NCBI GenBank assembly: GCA_947307005.1
Contig: CAMZHY010000075.1
Coordinates: 1 to 11,031 of the forward strand
Reading direction: 5' to 3'
Length of the DNA stretch: 11,031 nt
From: an uncultured Planctomycetaceae bacterium
GTDB lineage: Bacteria > Planctomycetota > Planctomycetia > Pirellulales > Thermoguttaceae
Shown here: positions 1 through 7,114 of the stretch, one piece after another
How positions within the stretch are numbered: position 1 is the first letter of the stretch
Layout: each line of letters starts with the position of its first letter
Notes under the pieces: generated by a model
What the model saw: the letters and a program-made list of their open reading frames with translations, nothing else
What the model was told of the DNA's origin: nothing
Databases searched by the model: none
Position numbers and translations under genes: made by a program

Positions 1-530
<530 letters not shown>

Positions 531-637
531 TTTTTATAGTCTTGAACCTTCAAAAGAAGTTTCGTTCGATCTTGGGTCCCGCGCCGGTCAAAGCGCAAGA
601 CATTTCTTTGAATCGTTTCTATTGGCTTACTCCAAAG

Positions 638-659
638 GTCGTCGAATCTCTCCGACGAC
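638..659 (-). other. Hairpin in the rRNA leader
   Basis: GTCGTCG (638-644) and CGACGAC (653-659) form a perfect 7-bp stem with an 8-base loop. No T-tract follows it on the minus strand, so a terminator is unlikely. A folding or processing element of the pre-16S leader is more plausible. Confidence 0.4.
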
Positions 660-697
660 GGTTGGCGTCACACTGTATGATTTGTACTTTACCTGAT

Positions 698-708
698 TGT
701 TAAATATC
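698..708 (-). promoter_or_regulatory. boxA-like antitermination element
   Basis: On the minus strand the leader reads GATATTTAACA, which matches the E. coli rrn boxA core GCTCTTTAACA at 9 of 11 positions. It lies about 45-55 bases after the predicted transcription start, as expected for a Nus-factor loading site in an rRNA leader. The similarity is suggestive only, because boxA in this phylum is not well known to me. Confidence 0.45.
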
Positions 709-758
709 GCGTCAGAGACAACCGCGACCGAAAGCCGCGTCCGTCAAAGACAGGCAAG

Positions 759-786
759 ATTATGCCACACTTTTAAAGCGCGTCAA
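759..786 (-). promoter_or_regulatory. rRNA operon promoter (-35 and -10)
   Basis: Read on the minus strand, TTGACG (786 to 781) is followed after 16 bases by CATAAT (764 to 759). Each hexamer matches the sigma-70 consensus at 5 of 6 positions. It is the best promoter match between the HzsA-like gene and the 16S gene and has an A/T-rich UP-like tract directly upstream. Transcription would start near 752. A second, weaker promoter closer to the 16S gene cannot be excluded. Confidence 0.75.
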
Positions 787-795
787 GGTTGTTTC

Positions 796-819
796 AAAAA
801 AAATTTTCAAAAATTTTTT
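796..819 (-). promoter_or_regulatory. UP element of the rRNA promoter
   Basis: Twenty-four bases made only of A and T runs, broken by one C at 808, lie at about -44 to -67 relative to the predicted start. Phased A-tracts and T-tracts at this place are typical of rRNA UP elements, which bind the C-terminal domains of RNA polymerase alpha. The surrounding DNA is GC-rich, so the tract stands out sharply. Confidence 0.7.
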
Positions 820-832
820 CTTCGGTCTCCGT

Positions 833-856
833 CAAGCGAGATAAGTCTCTCGCTTG
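833..856 (-). terminator. Candidate terminator hairpin after the HzsA-like gene
   Basis: CAAGCGAGA (833-841) pairs with TCTCGCTTG (848-856), giving a 9-bp stem with a 6-base loop. It starts 15 bases after the stop codon of the HzsA-like gene and lies between that gene and the rRNA UP element. No U-run follows at once on the minus strand; the first A/T-rich stretch begins over ten bases later. It is a weak or non-canonical terminator, or an mRNA 3'-end stabiliser. Confidence 0.4.
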
Positions 857-871
857 CGACGCGTTGTGGAA

Positions 872-3800
872 TCATTCTAGAGTCGGAAAAGCGCGTTCGC
901 CTCGGAACTCTTTTTCACACCCTTCTTTATCGTAGACGCCGTAAAAATTCGACGTCGTGTCGAGCCATAACGCGATCCTCCGACGTTCCGTATCGCTAAG
1001 TTCGACTCCGTAATGATTTTCCAACATCGGAAGCAGTTTCGACGCGCTTGCGCCAAACTTCCCGGGAACCGAACGGAGCGGATCGTCGAAGTTTGTCATG
1101 GCGCAACCGCGATCGACCAAATTCGCGTACGACGCGTAAAAACCTCCCGTCGGCTTGCGTGAAAGATCGGGCGCGCCCTGTTCGACATTTTCCGCTTTCG
1201 CGTGACATTTGACGCAGCGCTCGTCGAGTATCGGTTGAATCAGTTCGGGAAAATTCACGGGCTCCGTCCCAACTCCTTCGGAAACAAGTTTCGACGGCTC
1301 GCGAAGCAGCGCGAGGGGAGTCGTCTTCGGATCGTTCGGAGTCAGCGGCGCCGACGCCGTTTCGCGCGACTCGTGACAACCGACGCAAGAGAGTCGTTCG
1401 CCAGGCTTAAACGCTGTTCCGCTCCGCATTGAACGGATCGCGACGCCGTCGGAATCGAGAGTCTGGAAATACAGTTCGCAGTTCGCGGGAACATAGAAAC
1501 ACGCGCTGCCGTCCTCTTCGACGGGCGCGACGCCCCAAACGCGGCGCGCTAGTTTGACAGAGTCGGCGGCGGTCGCTTCCCGGGCCCCGATCTCATAGGG
1601 GGGACGTCCGGAAGGAACGGACATGCAGTAGACCTGCACGACGCGAATCGCCGCGACTTTGCGTTCGGGCTCAATCGGCGCGTCGGACGCGTAAACGTTT
1701 TGAATCGCGACGATAGCCTGCGGTCTCTCCGCGTCGAACGGAGGCGGCGTGAAATACGGAGCGCCAACGATTTCGTCTTCCTCGACTAGCCCCGGAACAA
1801 CGGGAGGCGTTTCGCGCGCGACAAAAGGAATCGGCGTCGAAGAACCGATTTCAGGATCGCGATAGAGAAGCTCGCGGTTTCCATACGAGTCGGCGAGGTA
1901 AATACCGTAATCGCCTCGGAGATAGCGTCCCCCTTCCCGCCCTTCGCCAACGGCGACGGAATAATCGGCGACCGCGAGGAAAAGATCTTCCGCCAGCGGC
2001 CATGGCGTTCCCCAAACCTGCGCTCCGTTCTGACTTTCGGGAAACCCGACGTCGGGCGTCATGCGCGTTATCGGACTCTTGGGATCGTCGGGAGCGTTCG
2101 GATCGATTTTGATAATCGAGCCAAAGGATTGTCCGTGGTGCGGTCCGGCGGTCGCGATTAGCTTGTTAGAACCGGGAATTGCGCGAATATCAAGAACAGC
2201 GTCGGGACGTTGATGGCGCGGCGCGTAATTTCCGCACACAGCGCGAGGATTGCGCCCGTCGGGACTCGTCGTCCACGCGCCGTGCGCAATGCATCCGAAA
2301 CGGTCGATATAATCCCAGCGCGTCCAAAGAATCTGACCGTCGTTTGAAACGCTCGGCGCCCATTCGTTCGTCTCATGGAAGCTGAGAGGACGAATTTTCG
2401 AGCCGTCGAGACTCATGTCGAAAAGCGTGTAATTCGGACAGTCGCGTCCGCATCGCAGATACCCGCCGCGCCGCTCGGAGATGAAAGCGATTCGTCCGTT
2501 CGGCAGGAAGCACGGATCGATATCGTTCCACGTTCCGTCGGTAATCTCTTTAAGTTCAGAGCCGTCCGCGTTGCACGTAAAGATGTGATAACACCGCCCC
2601 TCTTGCGTATGACCGCGAGAAAGATCAAGCGACTCGACGTGTTGCGCCGATCCTACGCATTCGCACCATGCAAAAGCGATTTTCTTTGCGTCGTAAGAAA
2701 GGTCGGGCGCGATAAAAGCGCCTCCTTCGAGCCTCTTTCCGGATAGGCGAGAATCGCCGACGACGGTTGAATTGGAGAGTAAATCGCGAGTTCTGGGGCA
2801 GTACAGAGCCGACCACAGCGACGTCAATTTCTCCTTCGCGACCGGGTTCGACGCGTTCATAAGCGCCGCGTTTTCGAGGAGTCCTAGCGCGTCCTCTTCG
2901 GAGCCAAAAGGCTGAGAGAGCGCGAAAAGCCCGCCCCCAGGCATGGCGGATCTACCGTAAAATTGATCGCAAATATGACTGTAATTCGAACGGTTGCGCT
3001 TGACGAAAAGAATCTCGTCAAAATCGAGTTCTTCGCGCTCCATCAGAAGCGCGCGCCGCGCAAACGCGACGATAAGGAACGCCTGAAAACGGTATTCAAC
3101 GTTTTCCACGGACAGACCGGCGGCGGCAAGTCTTAAGACGTTGAAAAGTCTGAGTTCCAATTCGGGAAGTCCTTCAGGCGCTCCGTCGTGATCCAGAACG
3201 TCTCTTTCAAATCCGCGTAAATTGAGCCACAGCGCCATCGTCCTACGAAGAACGACGTCAAGAGGGTCGCGGTCGGAGGGAAGCAGTCCGCTTTCGGGAG
3301 TCGCCGTCTGGTCGGCGATCGCGTCGTAATACTCGGGACGACCAAGTTCGTCGACAAGGCGATTGAACTGATCGACGAGATCGAGAAAGTACGGACTTTC
3401 CTTCAGTTCGTCGGCGGAGACGTTTAAGAGATTTAGCGCGCACTCCGTCGCTTTATCGAGCGCTATTTTGCGAGTTGCAAGAGTTGGACGCGATTGAACG
3501 CGGAAAATCACGCCGTCGGCAAGAGGTTCAAGTTCAGCCGCGTTTGCAAAGGGACGACCGCCGTGTTCGCTCAAGACGCGGAAAACCAAATATCGAGCGT
3601 TCACGGGGGTATCGAACTCGACACCCCCCGCGGCGCCGTTAAAGTCGCCGGTCGCCGCAGGCGCGCCAAGCTCCGCGTTCCAGATTCCGTCGGACGCGAA
3701 ATCAGGCGCCATGAGTTCGTTCGGAACGTTCGGACTTGAAACGTTTTCGCCGACTTCCTCAAGAGCGTAAATTTCGTACTTATCAACCGATCCGTTTTCA

Positions 3801-4180
3801 ACGCCGTCGGCGCGTGGAGTATAACGAACGCCGTTAAGCGGATAGACGCCGCCTAAATCGACGCGAAGTTCGAAGGGCCGGTCTTCGCTGAATCGTCGCG
3901 ACTTCACGCGCGCGGGATGGTCGGCGTTGCAACCCGTCCAATATCCGCAATAGATAGGGATCGCGGCGTTCTCAAAGGGCGCGCTCGAAAATTCGGAATG
4001 CCAGAAAGTTTCCGGATTTCCGTCGAGCGCGCGATACGCCTCGTAGCCTTCGTTCTGAGAATCCGCCGCGACGCGAACCGTAACGGTCCGCGCGGTTTCG
4101 GATTCCGCGCCTGACGCCAACGCGACGCAACCCAAAATCGCCCCAAAGATCGTCGAGAAAAGCGCTCCTTTAACGCTCAT
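872..4180 (-). CDS. Exported HzsA-like multidomain diheme c-type cytochrome
   Basis: An 1102-residue protein of the family resembling the hydrazine synthase alpha subunit, common in Planctomycetota and relatives. Residues 1-25 form a signal peptide. About 30-225 resemble an F5/8 type C (discoidin-like) domain: ALDGNPETFWHS at 51-62 and ELRVDLGG at 104-111. The HzsA-like segment near 391-421 has SHICDQFYG and PGGG. About 480-790 hold TolB/PD40-type beta-propeller repeats. About 820-930 match the HzsA middle domain, with VEEDGSACFYVPA at 887-899. Two c-type heme sites follow, CVGCH 932-936 and CVKCH 989-993, and H1056 could be a distal heme ligand. The start has AGGAG (4188-4192) seven bases upstream. 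The gene begins 39 bases after hemE on the same strand. Known hydrazine synthases need beta and gamma subunits, not seen here, and a tyrosine I recall four residues after the first heme histidine is E940. Hydrazine synthesis is therefore unlikely; substrate and redox partner are unknown. Confidence 0.9.
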   Translation of the reverse strand: MSVKGALFSTIFGAILGCVALASGAESETARTVTVRVAADSQNEGYEAYRALDGNPETFWHSEFSSAPFENAAIPIYCGYWTGCNADHPARVKSRRFSEDRPFELRVDLGGVYPLNGVRYTPRADGVENGSVDKYEIYALEEVGENVSSPNVPNELMAPDFASDGIWNAELGAPAATGDFNGAAGGVEFDTPVNARYLVFRVLSEHGGRPFANAAELEPLADGVIFRVQSRPTLATRKIALDKATECALNLLNVSADELKESPYFLDLVDQFNRLVDELGRPEYYDAIADQTATPESGLLPSDRDPLDVVLRRTMALWLNLRGFERDVLDHDGAPEGLPELELRLFNVLRLAAAGLSVENVEYRFQAFLIVAFARRALLMEREELDFDEILFVKRNRSNYSHICDQFYGRSAMPGGGLFALSQPFGSEEDALGLLENAALMNASNPVAKEKLTSLWSALYCPRTRDLLSNSTVVGDSRLSGKRLEGGAFIAPDLSYDAKKIAFAWCECVGSAQHVESLDLSRGHTQEGRCYHIFTCNADGSELKEITDGTWNDIDPCFLPNGRIAFISERRGGYLRCGRDCPNYTLFDMSLDGSKIRPLSFHETNEWAPSVSNDGQILWTRWDYIDRFGCIAHGAWTTSPDGRNPRAVCGNYAPRHQRPDAVLDIRAIPGSNKLIATAGPHHGQSFGSIIKIDPNAPDDPKSPITRMTPDVGFPESQNGAQVWGTPWPLAEDLFLAVADYSVAVGEGREGGRYLRGDYGIYLADSYGNRELLYRDPEIGSSTPIPFVARETPPVVPGLVEEDEIVGAPYFTPPPFDAERPQAIVAIQNVYASDAPIEPERKVAAIRVVQVYCMSVPSGRPPYEIGAREATAADSVKLARRVWGVAPVEEDGSACFYVPANCELYFQTLDSDGVAIRSMRSGTAFKPGERLSCVGCHESRETASAPLTPNDPKTTPLALLREPSKLVSEGVGTEPVNFPELIQPILDERCVKCHAKAENVEQGAPDLSRKPTGGFYASYANLVDRGCAMTNFDDPLRSVPGKFGASASKLLPMLENHYGVELSDTERRRIALWLDTTSNFYGVYDKEGCEKEFRGERAFPTLE

Positions 4181-4219
4181 CGTCTGTCTCCTGTCGTTCG
4201 TCGTGATGAATCGCGTTCG

Positions 4220-5245
4220 TCAAACGCGACGCCAAGTTTTAACCGTCTCCACAAGGCGGACGACGTTTTCAACCGGCGTCTCCTTATGAATCCCGTGCCC
4301 AAGATTGAAGATGAAACCGGGACGATCCCCTACTTGATCCAAAATACGCGTCGTCTCTCGGCGAACCGTCTCGGGAGACGCGAGAAGCGTCGCGGGATCA
4401 AGATTGCCCTGAACGGCGCGGTCTGACCCAATCGCGTCCCACGCGTCGACGATTGGAACGCGCCAATCGACGCCGACGCAAGCCGTCCCCGCTTCAGCGA
4501 AAGAACGCAGAAGCGCAGGATTGCCCGAGCCAAAGTATATAACGGGAACGCCTGGGGTTATCATGCGCGTCAGTTCCTGAACGGCGGGGAGAACGTATTT
4601 GCGATAATCTTCGACGCCGAGCGTCCCGACCCAGCTGTCGAAAATTTGTACAACCTCGGCGCCGGCGGCGATCTGCCCGTTGAGATACCGCGCGGAAGAT
4701 CGCGCCAGTCTCAAAAGGAACTCGCGCCACGTCTCCGGCTCCGTCTTCATAAACCGTTTCGTCGTAAGAAACTGACGACTTGTTCCTCCTTCGATCGCGT
4801 AGCCCGCGAGCGTAAAAGGCGCCCCGGCGAATCCGATCACGGGGAGCGGCGCGACGGCTTGACGCGTGAGCGCGACGGAATCGAAAACGCAGCTCATCGC
4901 CGAAACGTCGTCGAGTTCGACGACGCGATCCAAATCCGCAACCGATCGGAACGGGTTCGAAATAACCGGACCGTCCCCCGCGACATACTGCAAATCAAAT
5001 CCCATCGGAACGAGCATGGGCAGCAAGTCTGCGAAGACGATCGCCGCGTCGACGCCAAGCCGCTCGACGGCGGTTGCCATGACCTCGGCGCAAAGCTTCG
5101 GGGTTCGACAAAGCTCAAGGAACGACCGACCTTCGCGAACCGCTCGGTATTCCGCCATATAACGCCCCGCCTGACGCATAAGCCACACGGGCGGACGTTC
5201 GACTGGCTCGCGGCGCAACGCTTTAAGAAGTAACGAATCGTTCAT
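4220..5245 (-). CDS. hemE: Uroporphyrinogen decarboxylase
   Basis: This cytoplasmic enzyme removes the four acetate carboxyl groups of uroporphyrinogen III to give coproporphyrinogen III in heme synthesis. It is 341 residues long, normal for the family. Visible motifs are WLMRQAGRY (21-29, substrate carboxylate binding), FADLLP (71-76, with the family's catalytic aspartate, D73), GFAGAPFTLAGY (138-149, with the active-site tyrosine) and FNLGHGI (313-319). No key residue appears to be missing. The start at 5245 is supported by GAGGAA (5252-5257), six bases upstream. That site overlaps the last codons of the small gene before it, which stops three bases before this ATG. The HzsA-like heme protein gene follows 39 bases downstream with no terminator between them. 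One operon is likely, driven by the promoter at 5503-5531. Confidence 0.97.
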   Translation of the reverse strand: MNDSLLLKALRREPVERPPVWLMRQAGRYMAEYRAVREGRSFLELCRTPKLCAEVMATAVERLGVDAAIVFADLLPMLVPMGFDLQYVAGDGPVISNPFRSVADLDRVVELDDVSAMSCVFDSVALTRQAVAPLPVIGFAGAPFTLAGYAIEGGTSRQFLTTKRFMKTEPETWREFLLRLARSSARYLNGQIAAGAEVVQIFDSWVGTLGVEDYRKYVLPAVQELTRMITPGVPVIYFGSGNPALLRSFAEAGTACVGVDWRVPIVDAWDAIGSDRAVQGNLDPATLLASPETVRRETTRILDQVGDRPGFIFNLGHGIHKETPVENVVRLVETVKTWRRV

Positions 5246-5248
5246 GCG

Positions 5249-5461
5249 TCATTCCTCGGAACGGTTCTCTGGAAATTGTAGGATCGGTTCAGACGAAGAA
5301 GATCGAGAAAGACGCCAAAATCTGTATAGGATCGCGGCGAGCGCTCCCCCTAAAATTACGCGACGAACGACGCTCAAAACTTGGAACGTCGCGCGGGGCC
5401 CTTTCAGGAACGCGAGACGTCGCTCGGCGATCTCCCGCTCAATCCGGTCGTCGTGATGCAT
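5249..5461 (-). CDS. Small hypothetical protein coupled to hemE, possible single-span membrane protein
   Basis: A 70-residue protein that I do not recognise. Residues 1-24 are charged, with HHDD near the start and many Arg and Glu. A short hydrophobic stretch, VILGGALAAILYRFW (35-49), is flanked by R33, R34 and R50 and may be one membrane segment or an amphipathic anchor. The tail is polar and acidic and ends in Glu-Glu. The gene is believable despite its size. It has a strong Shine-Dalgarno GAGGAG (5469-5474) seven bases before the ATG and a good promoter about 35-70 bases upstream, and its last codons form the ribosome binding site of hemE, three bases before the hemE ATG. Translational coupling with hemE is likely. 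A similar-length frame on the plus strand (5244-5456) lacks these signals and is treated as a shadow. A role in heme synthesis is only inferred from position. Confidence 0.72.
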   Translation of the reverse strand: MHHDDRIEREIAERRLAFLKGPRATFQVLSVVRRVILGGALAAILYRFWRLSRSSSSEPILQFPENRSEE

Positions 5462-5502
5462 ATTAAATCTCCTCGACGGCGCTCGTCGCGCCTGTTCCAG
5501 TC

Positions 5503-5531
5503 AGTATATCCGACGTTCTAGCCGATTTCAA
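5503..5531 (-). promoter_or_regulatory. Promoter of the small ORF-hemE-HzsA-like operon
   Basis: On the minus strand, TTGAAA (5531 to 5526) is separated by exactly 17 bases from TATACT (5508 to 5503), each 5 of 6 to the sigma-70 consensus. Transcription would start near 5496, giving a leader of about 35 bases before the ATG at 5461. It is the strongest promoter match between the divergent genes. The inverted repeat at 5534-5562 lies just upstream of the -35, where a regulator could bind. Confidence 0.7.
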
Positions 5532-5533
5532 CG

Positions 5534-5562
5534 ACCGTTTGAAAAACAACACTCGAAACGGT
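5534..5562. repeat. Inverted repeat upstream of the hemE operon promoter
   Basis: ACCGTTT (5534-5540) and AAACGGT (5556-5562) are perfect inverted copies separated by 15 bases. Their centres are 22 bp apart, about two DNA turns. The left arm begins two bases from the -35 hexamer of the hemE operon promoter. This fits a dimeric regulator site, but no regulator gene is visible and chance cannot be excluded. Confidence 0.35.
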
Positions 5563-5598
5563 TGCGCGGGCGCGGCGTTTCTGATACCCTTATAGGGA

Positions 5599-5620
5599 CG
5601 TTTTAGATCGTCCTAAAACG
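5599..5620. promoter_or_regulatory. Palindrome in the upstream region of the oxidoreductase gene
   Basis: CGTTTTAG (5599-5606) and CTAAAACG (5613-5620) form a perfect 8-bp inverted repeat around a 6-base centre, 31 bases before the ATG at 5652. A third copy of CCTAAAA occurs at 5630-5636. An alternative pairing (GGACG 5596-5600 with CGTCC 5609-5613) excludes the first stem. It may be an operator for a dimeric repressor or a 5' UTR RNA hairpin. I could not find a convincing plus-strand promoter next to it. Confidence 0.4.
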
Positions 5621-5651
5621 CGTTCTGAGCCTAAAAGACAGGAGACGTAAA

Positions 5652-7022
5652 ATGAAAAAAGTCGCCGGAACGACCAATCGTCGCGGATTCATGAAAACGA
5701 GCGCGGCCTCGACGCTTGGATTCGGACTCGCCGCGCTTCAGACGGAAACGTCGCGCGGACAGATTATCGGCGCGAACGACAAAGTTCGACTCGCGTTTAT
5801 CGGACTGGCAAATCGAGGCGGGCAGCTCCTTACGGCGTTTTCGCAGTCTCCCGATCTGAAAATCGCCGCGTTTTGCGACGTCGACTCGAAAACGCTCGGT
5901 CTCGCGGCGGAGCGTTATGAAATTGCTCCCGAAAATCAAACGACCGACTTCCGACGCCTGTATGACCGTAGCGACGTCGACGGAATCGTTATTGCCGCGC
6001 CCGATCATTGGCATGCGTATATGACCGTCGAGGCGTGCAAGGCGGGCAAAGACGTTTACTGTGAAAAACCGCTCGCGACTTCGATTTTGGAAGGTCGAAC
6101 AATGGTTCAGGCGGCGCGAAAATACGATCGCGTCGTTCAAGTCGGGATTCATCGCCGCAGCGCGCCGTTGTATCAAAGGATTTTCAACGAGTTGGGGCTT
6201 GAAAACAAAATCGGACGCGTCGCCGTCGCACGAACTTCACACTGCTCCAATATGTACCCGTCCGGCATGGGAAAGGCAAAGCCGACGACCCCGCCCGACA
6301 ATCTCGACTGGGAACTCTGGCTCGGACCGCGTCCGGAACGCGAATATCAAGAGAACATCACGCCTTATAAATTCCGATGGTGGGGCGAATACTGTTCCCA
6401 GATCGCGAACCAAGGCGTCCACTTCTTCGACCTTATCCGTTGGGCCCTCAATGAAAAAGCGCCTGCGTCCGTCTGCGCAATGGGTGGAAAATACGTCGTC
6501 GACGACGACCGCACAATCCCCGACACGCTCGCGGCGTGCTTTGAGTTTGCCTCCGGACGCCTTGTAATCTTCAACCATTTCGAGAGCAGCGGCAACCCGA
6601 TGATGGCGACGGACGAAAACTATAAGCCGCTCGGCTACGTCGAATATCGCGGAACACAGGGAACTTGTTACGTTTACGACAACCGTTATCTTATTAAGCC
6701 CGAGAAACCCGGACAGTTCCAGGAGAAAGGTCCGCGAGCGCAGGAGGAAATCTATACGCTCGACGGCGCGTCGCAACAGAACCTCGACGCGACCGCGCTC
6801 CACGCGCAAAACTTCATCGACTGCATGAGGTCGCGCCAGCGCCCCAACACGGACGTCGAAGAAGCGCATCTGAGCACGACGATGAGCCATCTGGCGAACA
6901 TCTCGCTCGCCGTCCGACAACGAATCGAATGGGACGCCGAAAACGAGCGAATCACGAATATCGAGGAGGCGAACGATCTTCTCGGCGCGACGTATCGCGA
7001 CCCGTGGAAACTCACGCTCTGA
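5652..7022 (+). CDS. Gfo/Idh/MocA family oxidoreductase with twin-arginine-like signal
   Basis: A 456-residue NAD(P)-dependent oxidoreductase of the kind abundant in Planctomycetota, probably acting on a sugar or polyol; the exact substrate is unknown. Residues 9-15 read NRRGFMK, a twin-arginine signal, followed by a hydrophobic run to about residue 29. I see no clear AxA signal-peptidase site, so the protein may stay anchored or uncleaved. The Rossmann fold begins at VRLAFIGLANRGG (45-57), with CDVD at 75-78. The family's EKP motif is at 138-140 (K139 probably catalytic). The second domain contains WLGPRP (223-228) and QGVHFFDLIRW (254-264), whose H257 and D260 suit the active site. The protein is full length. 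The start has AGGAG (5640-5644) seven bases upstream. It is transcribed alone, divergent from the hemE operon, and ends at a strong terminator. Confidence 0.92.
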   Translation: MKKVAGTTNRRGFMKTSAASTLGFGLAALQTETSRGQIIGANDKVRLAFIGLANRGGQLLTAFSQSPDLKIAAFCDVDSKTLGLAAERYEIAPENQTTDFRRLYDRSDVDGIVIAAPDHWHAYMTVEACKAGKDVYCEKPLATSILEGRTMVQAARKYDRVVQVGIHRRSAPLYQRIFNELGLENKIGRVAVARTSHCSNMYPSGMGKAKPTTPPDNLDWELWLGPRPEREYQENITPYKFRWWGEYCSQIANQGVHFFDLIRWALNEKAPASVCAMGGKYVVDDDRTIPDTLAACFEFASGRLVIFNHFESSGNPMMATDENYKPLGYVEYRGTQGTCYVYDNRYLIKPEKPGQFQEKGPRAQEEIYTLDGASQQNLDATALHAQNFIDCMRSRQRPNTDVEEAHLSTTMSHLANISLAVRQRIEWDAENERITNIEEANDLLGATYRDPWKLTL

Positions 7023-7048
7023 CCGTTTGTCGCGCGTTGCAAAACGTT

Positions 7049-7090
7049 AAAAACGCCGGGAAGGTCGATTTGAACCTTTCTGGCGTTTTT
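7049..7090. terminator. Intrinsic terminator between convergent genes, probably bidirectional
   Basis: Positions 7049-7065 pair with 7074-7090 in a 17-bp stem with an 8-base loop; the outer part is AAAAACGCC with GGCGTTTTT. On the plus strand the stem holds two G-U pairs and is followed by more T residues, ideal for ending the oxidoreductase transcript that stops 26 bases before it. On the minus strand those two positions become mismatches, but the stem still ends in a T-run, so it can also serve the DUF5107-TPR gene ending at 7115. Confidence 0.88.
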
Positions 7091-7114
7091 ATTTTCGGCA
7101 AAAGCGAAGACGCG

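Larger units (their letters stand above)
531..752 (-). other. 16S rRNA leader (pre-rRNA 5' region)
   Basis: About 220 bases lie between the predicted transcription start near 752 and the mature 16S end at 530. The stretch has no credible protein gene: the frames that cross it have no ribosome binding site and extend into the rRNA. It contains a boxA-like element at 698-708 and a perfect 7-bp hairpin at 638-659 (GTCGTCG/CGACGAC, 8-base loop). Further precursor processing sites would need the 3' flank, which is outside the window. Confidence 0.7.

Noticed and set aside
872..4180. Interpretation as a hydrazine synthase subunit and an anammox organism
   Set aside because: No HzsB or HzsC genes are adjacent, the protein has an extra N-terminal domain, and the residue four after the first heme histidine is Glu. 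HzsA-like proteins are widespread in non-anammox relatives.
4646..5233. A 195-codon plus-strand frame inside hemE
   Set aside because: It is antisense to a full-length hemE with all its motifs, and its product is Arg-rich and unrecognisable.
5244..5456. A 70-codon plus-strand frame opposite the small hemE-coupled gene
   Set aside because: It has no good ribosome binding site or promoter, while the minus-strand frame has both and is coupled to hemE.
5562..5597. Plus-strand promoter for the oxidoreductase using TTGCGC near 5562
   Set aside because: The matching -10 would be TACCCT or similar, only 3 of 6 to consensus. The true promoter could not be settled by eye.
6237..6920. A 227-codon minus-strand frame inside the oxidoreductase gene
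   Set aside because: The plus-strand product has family motifs throughout this interval, and the antisense product has no recognisable domain.
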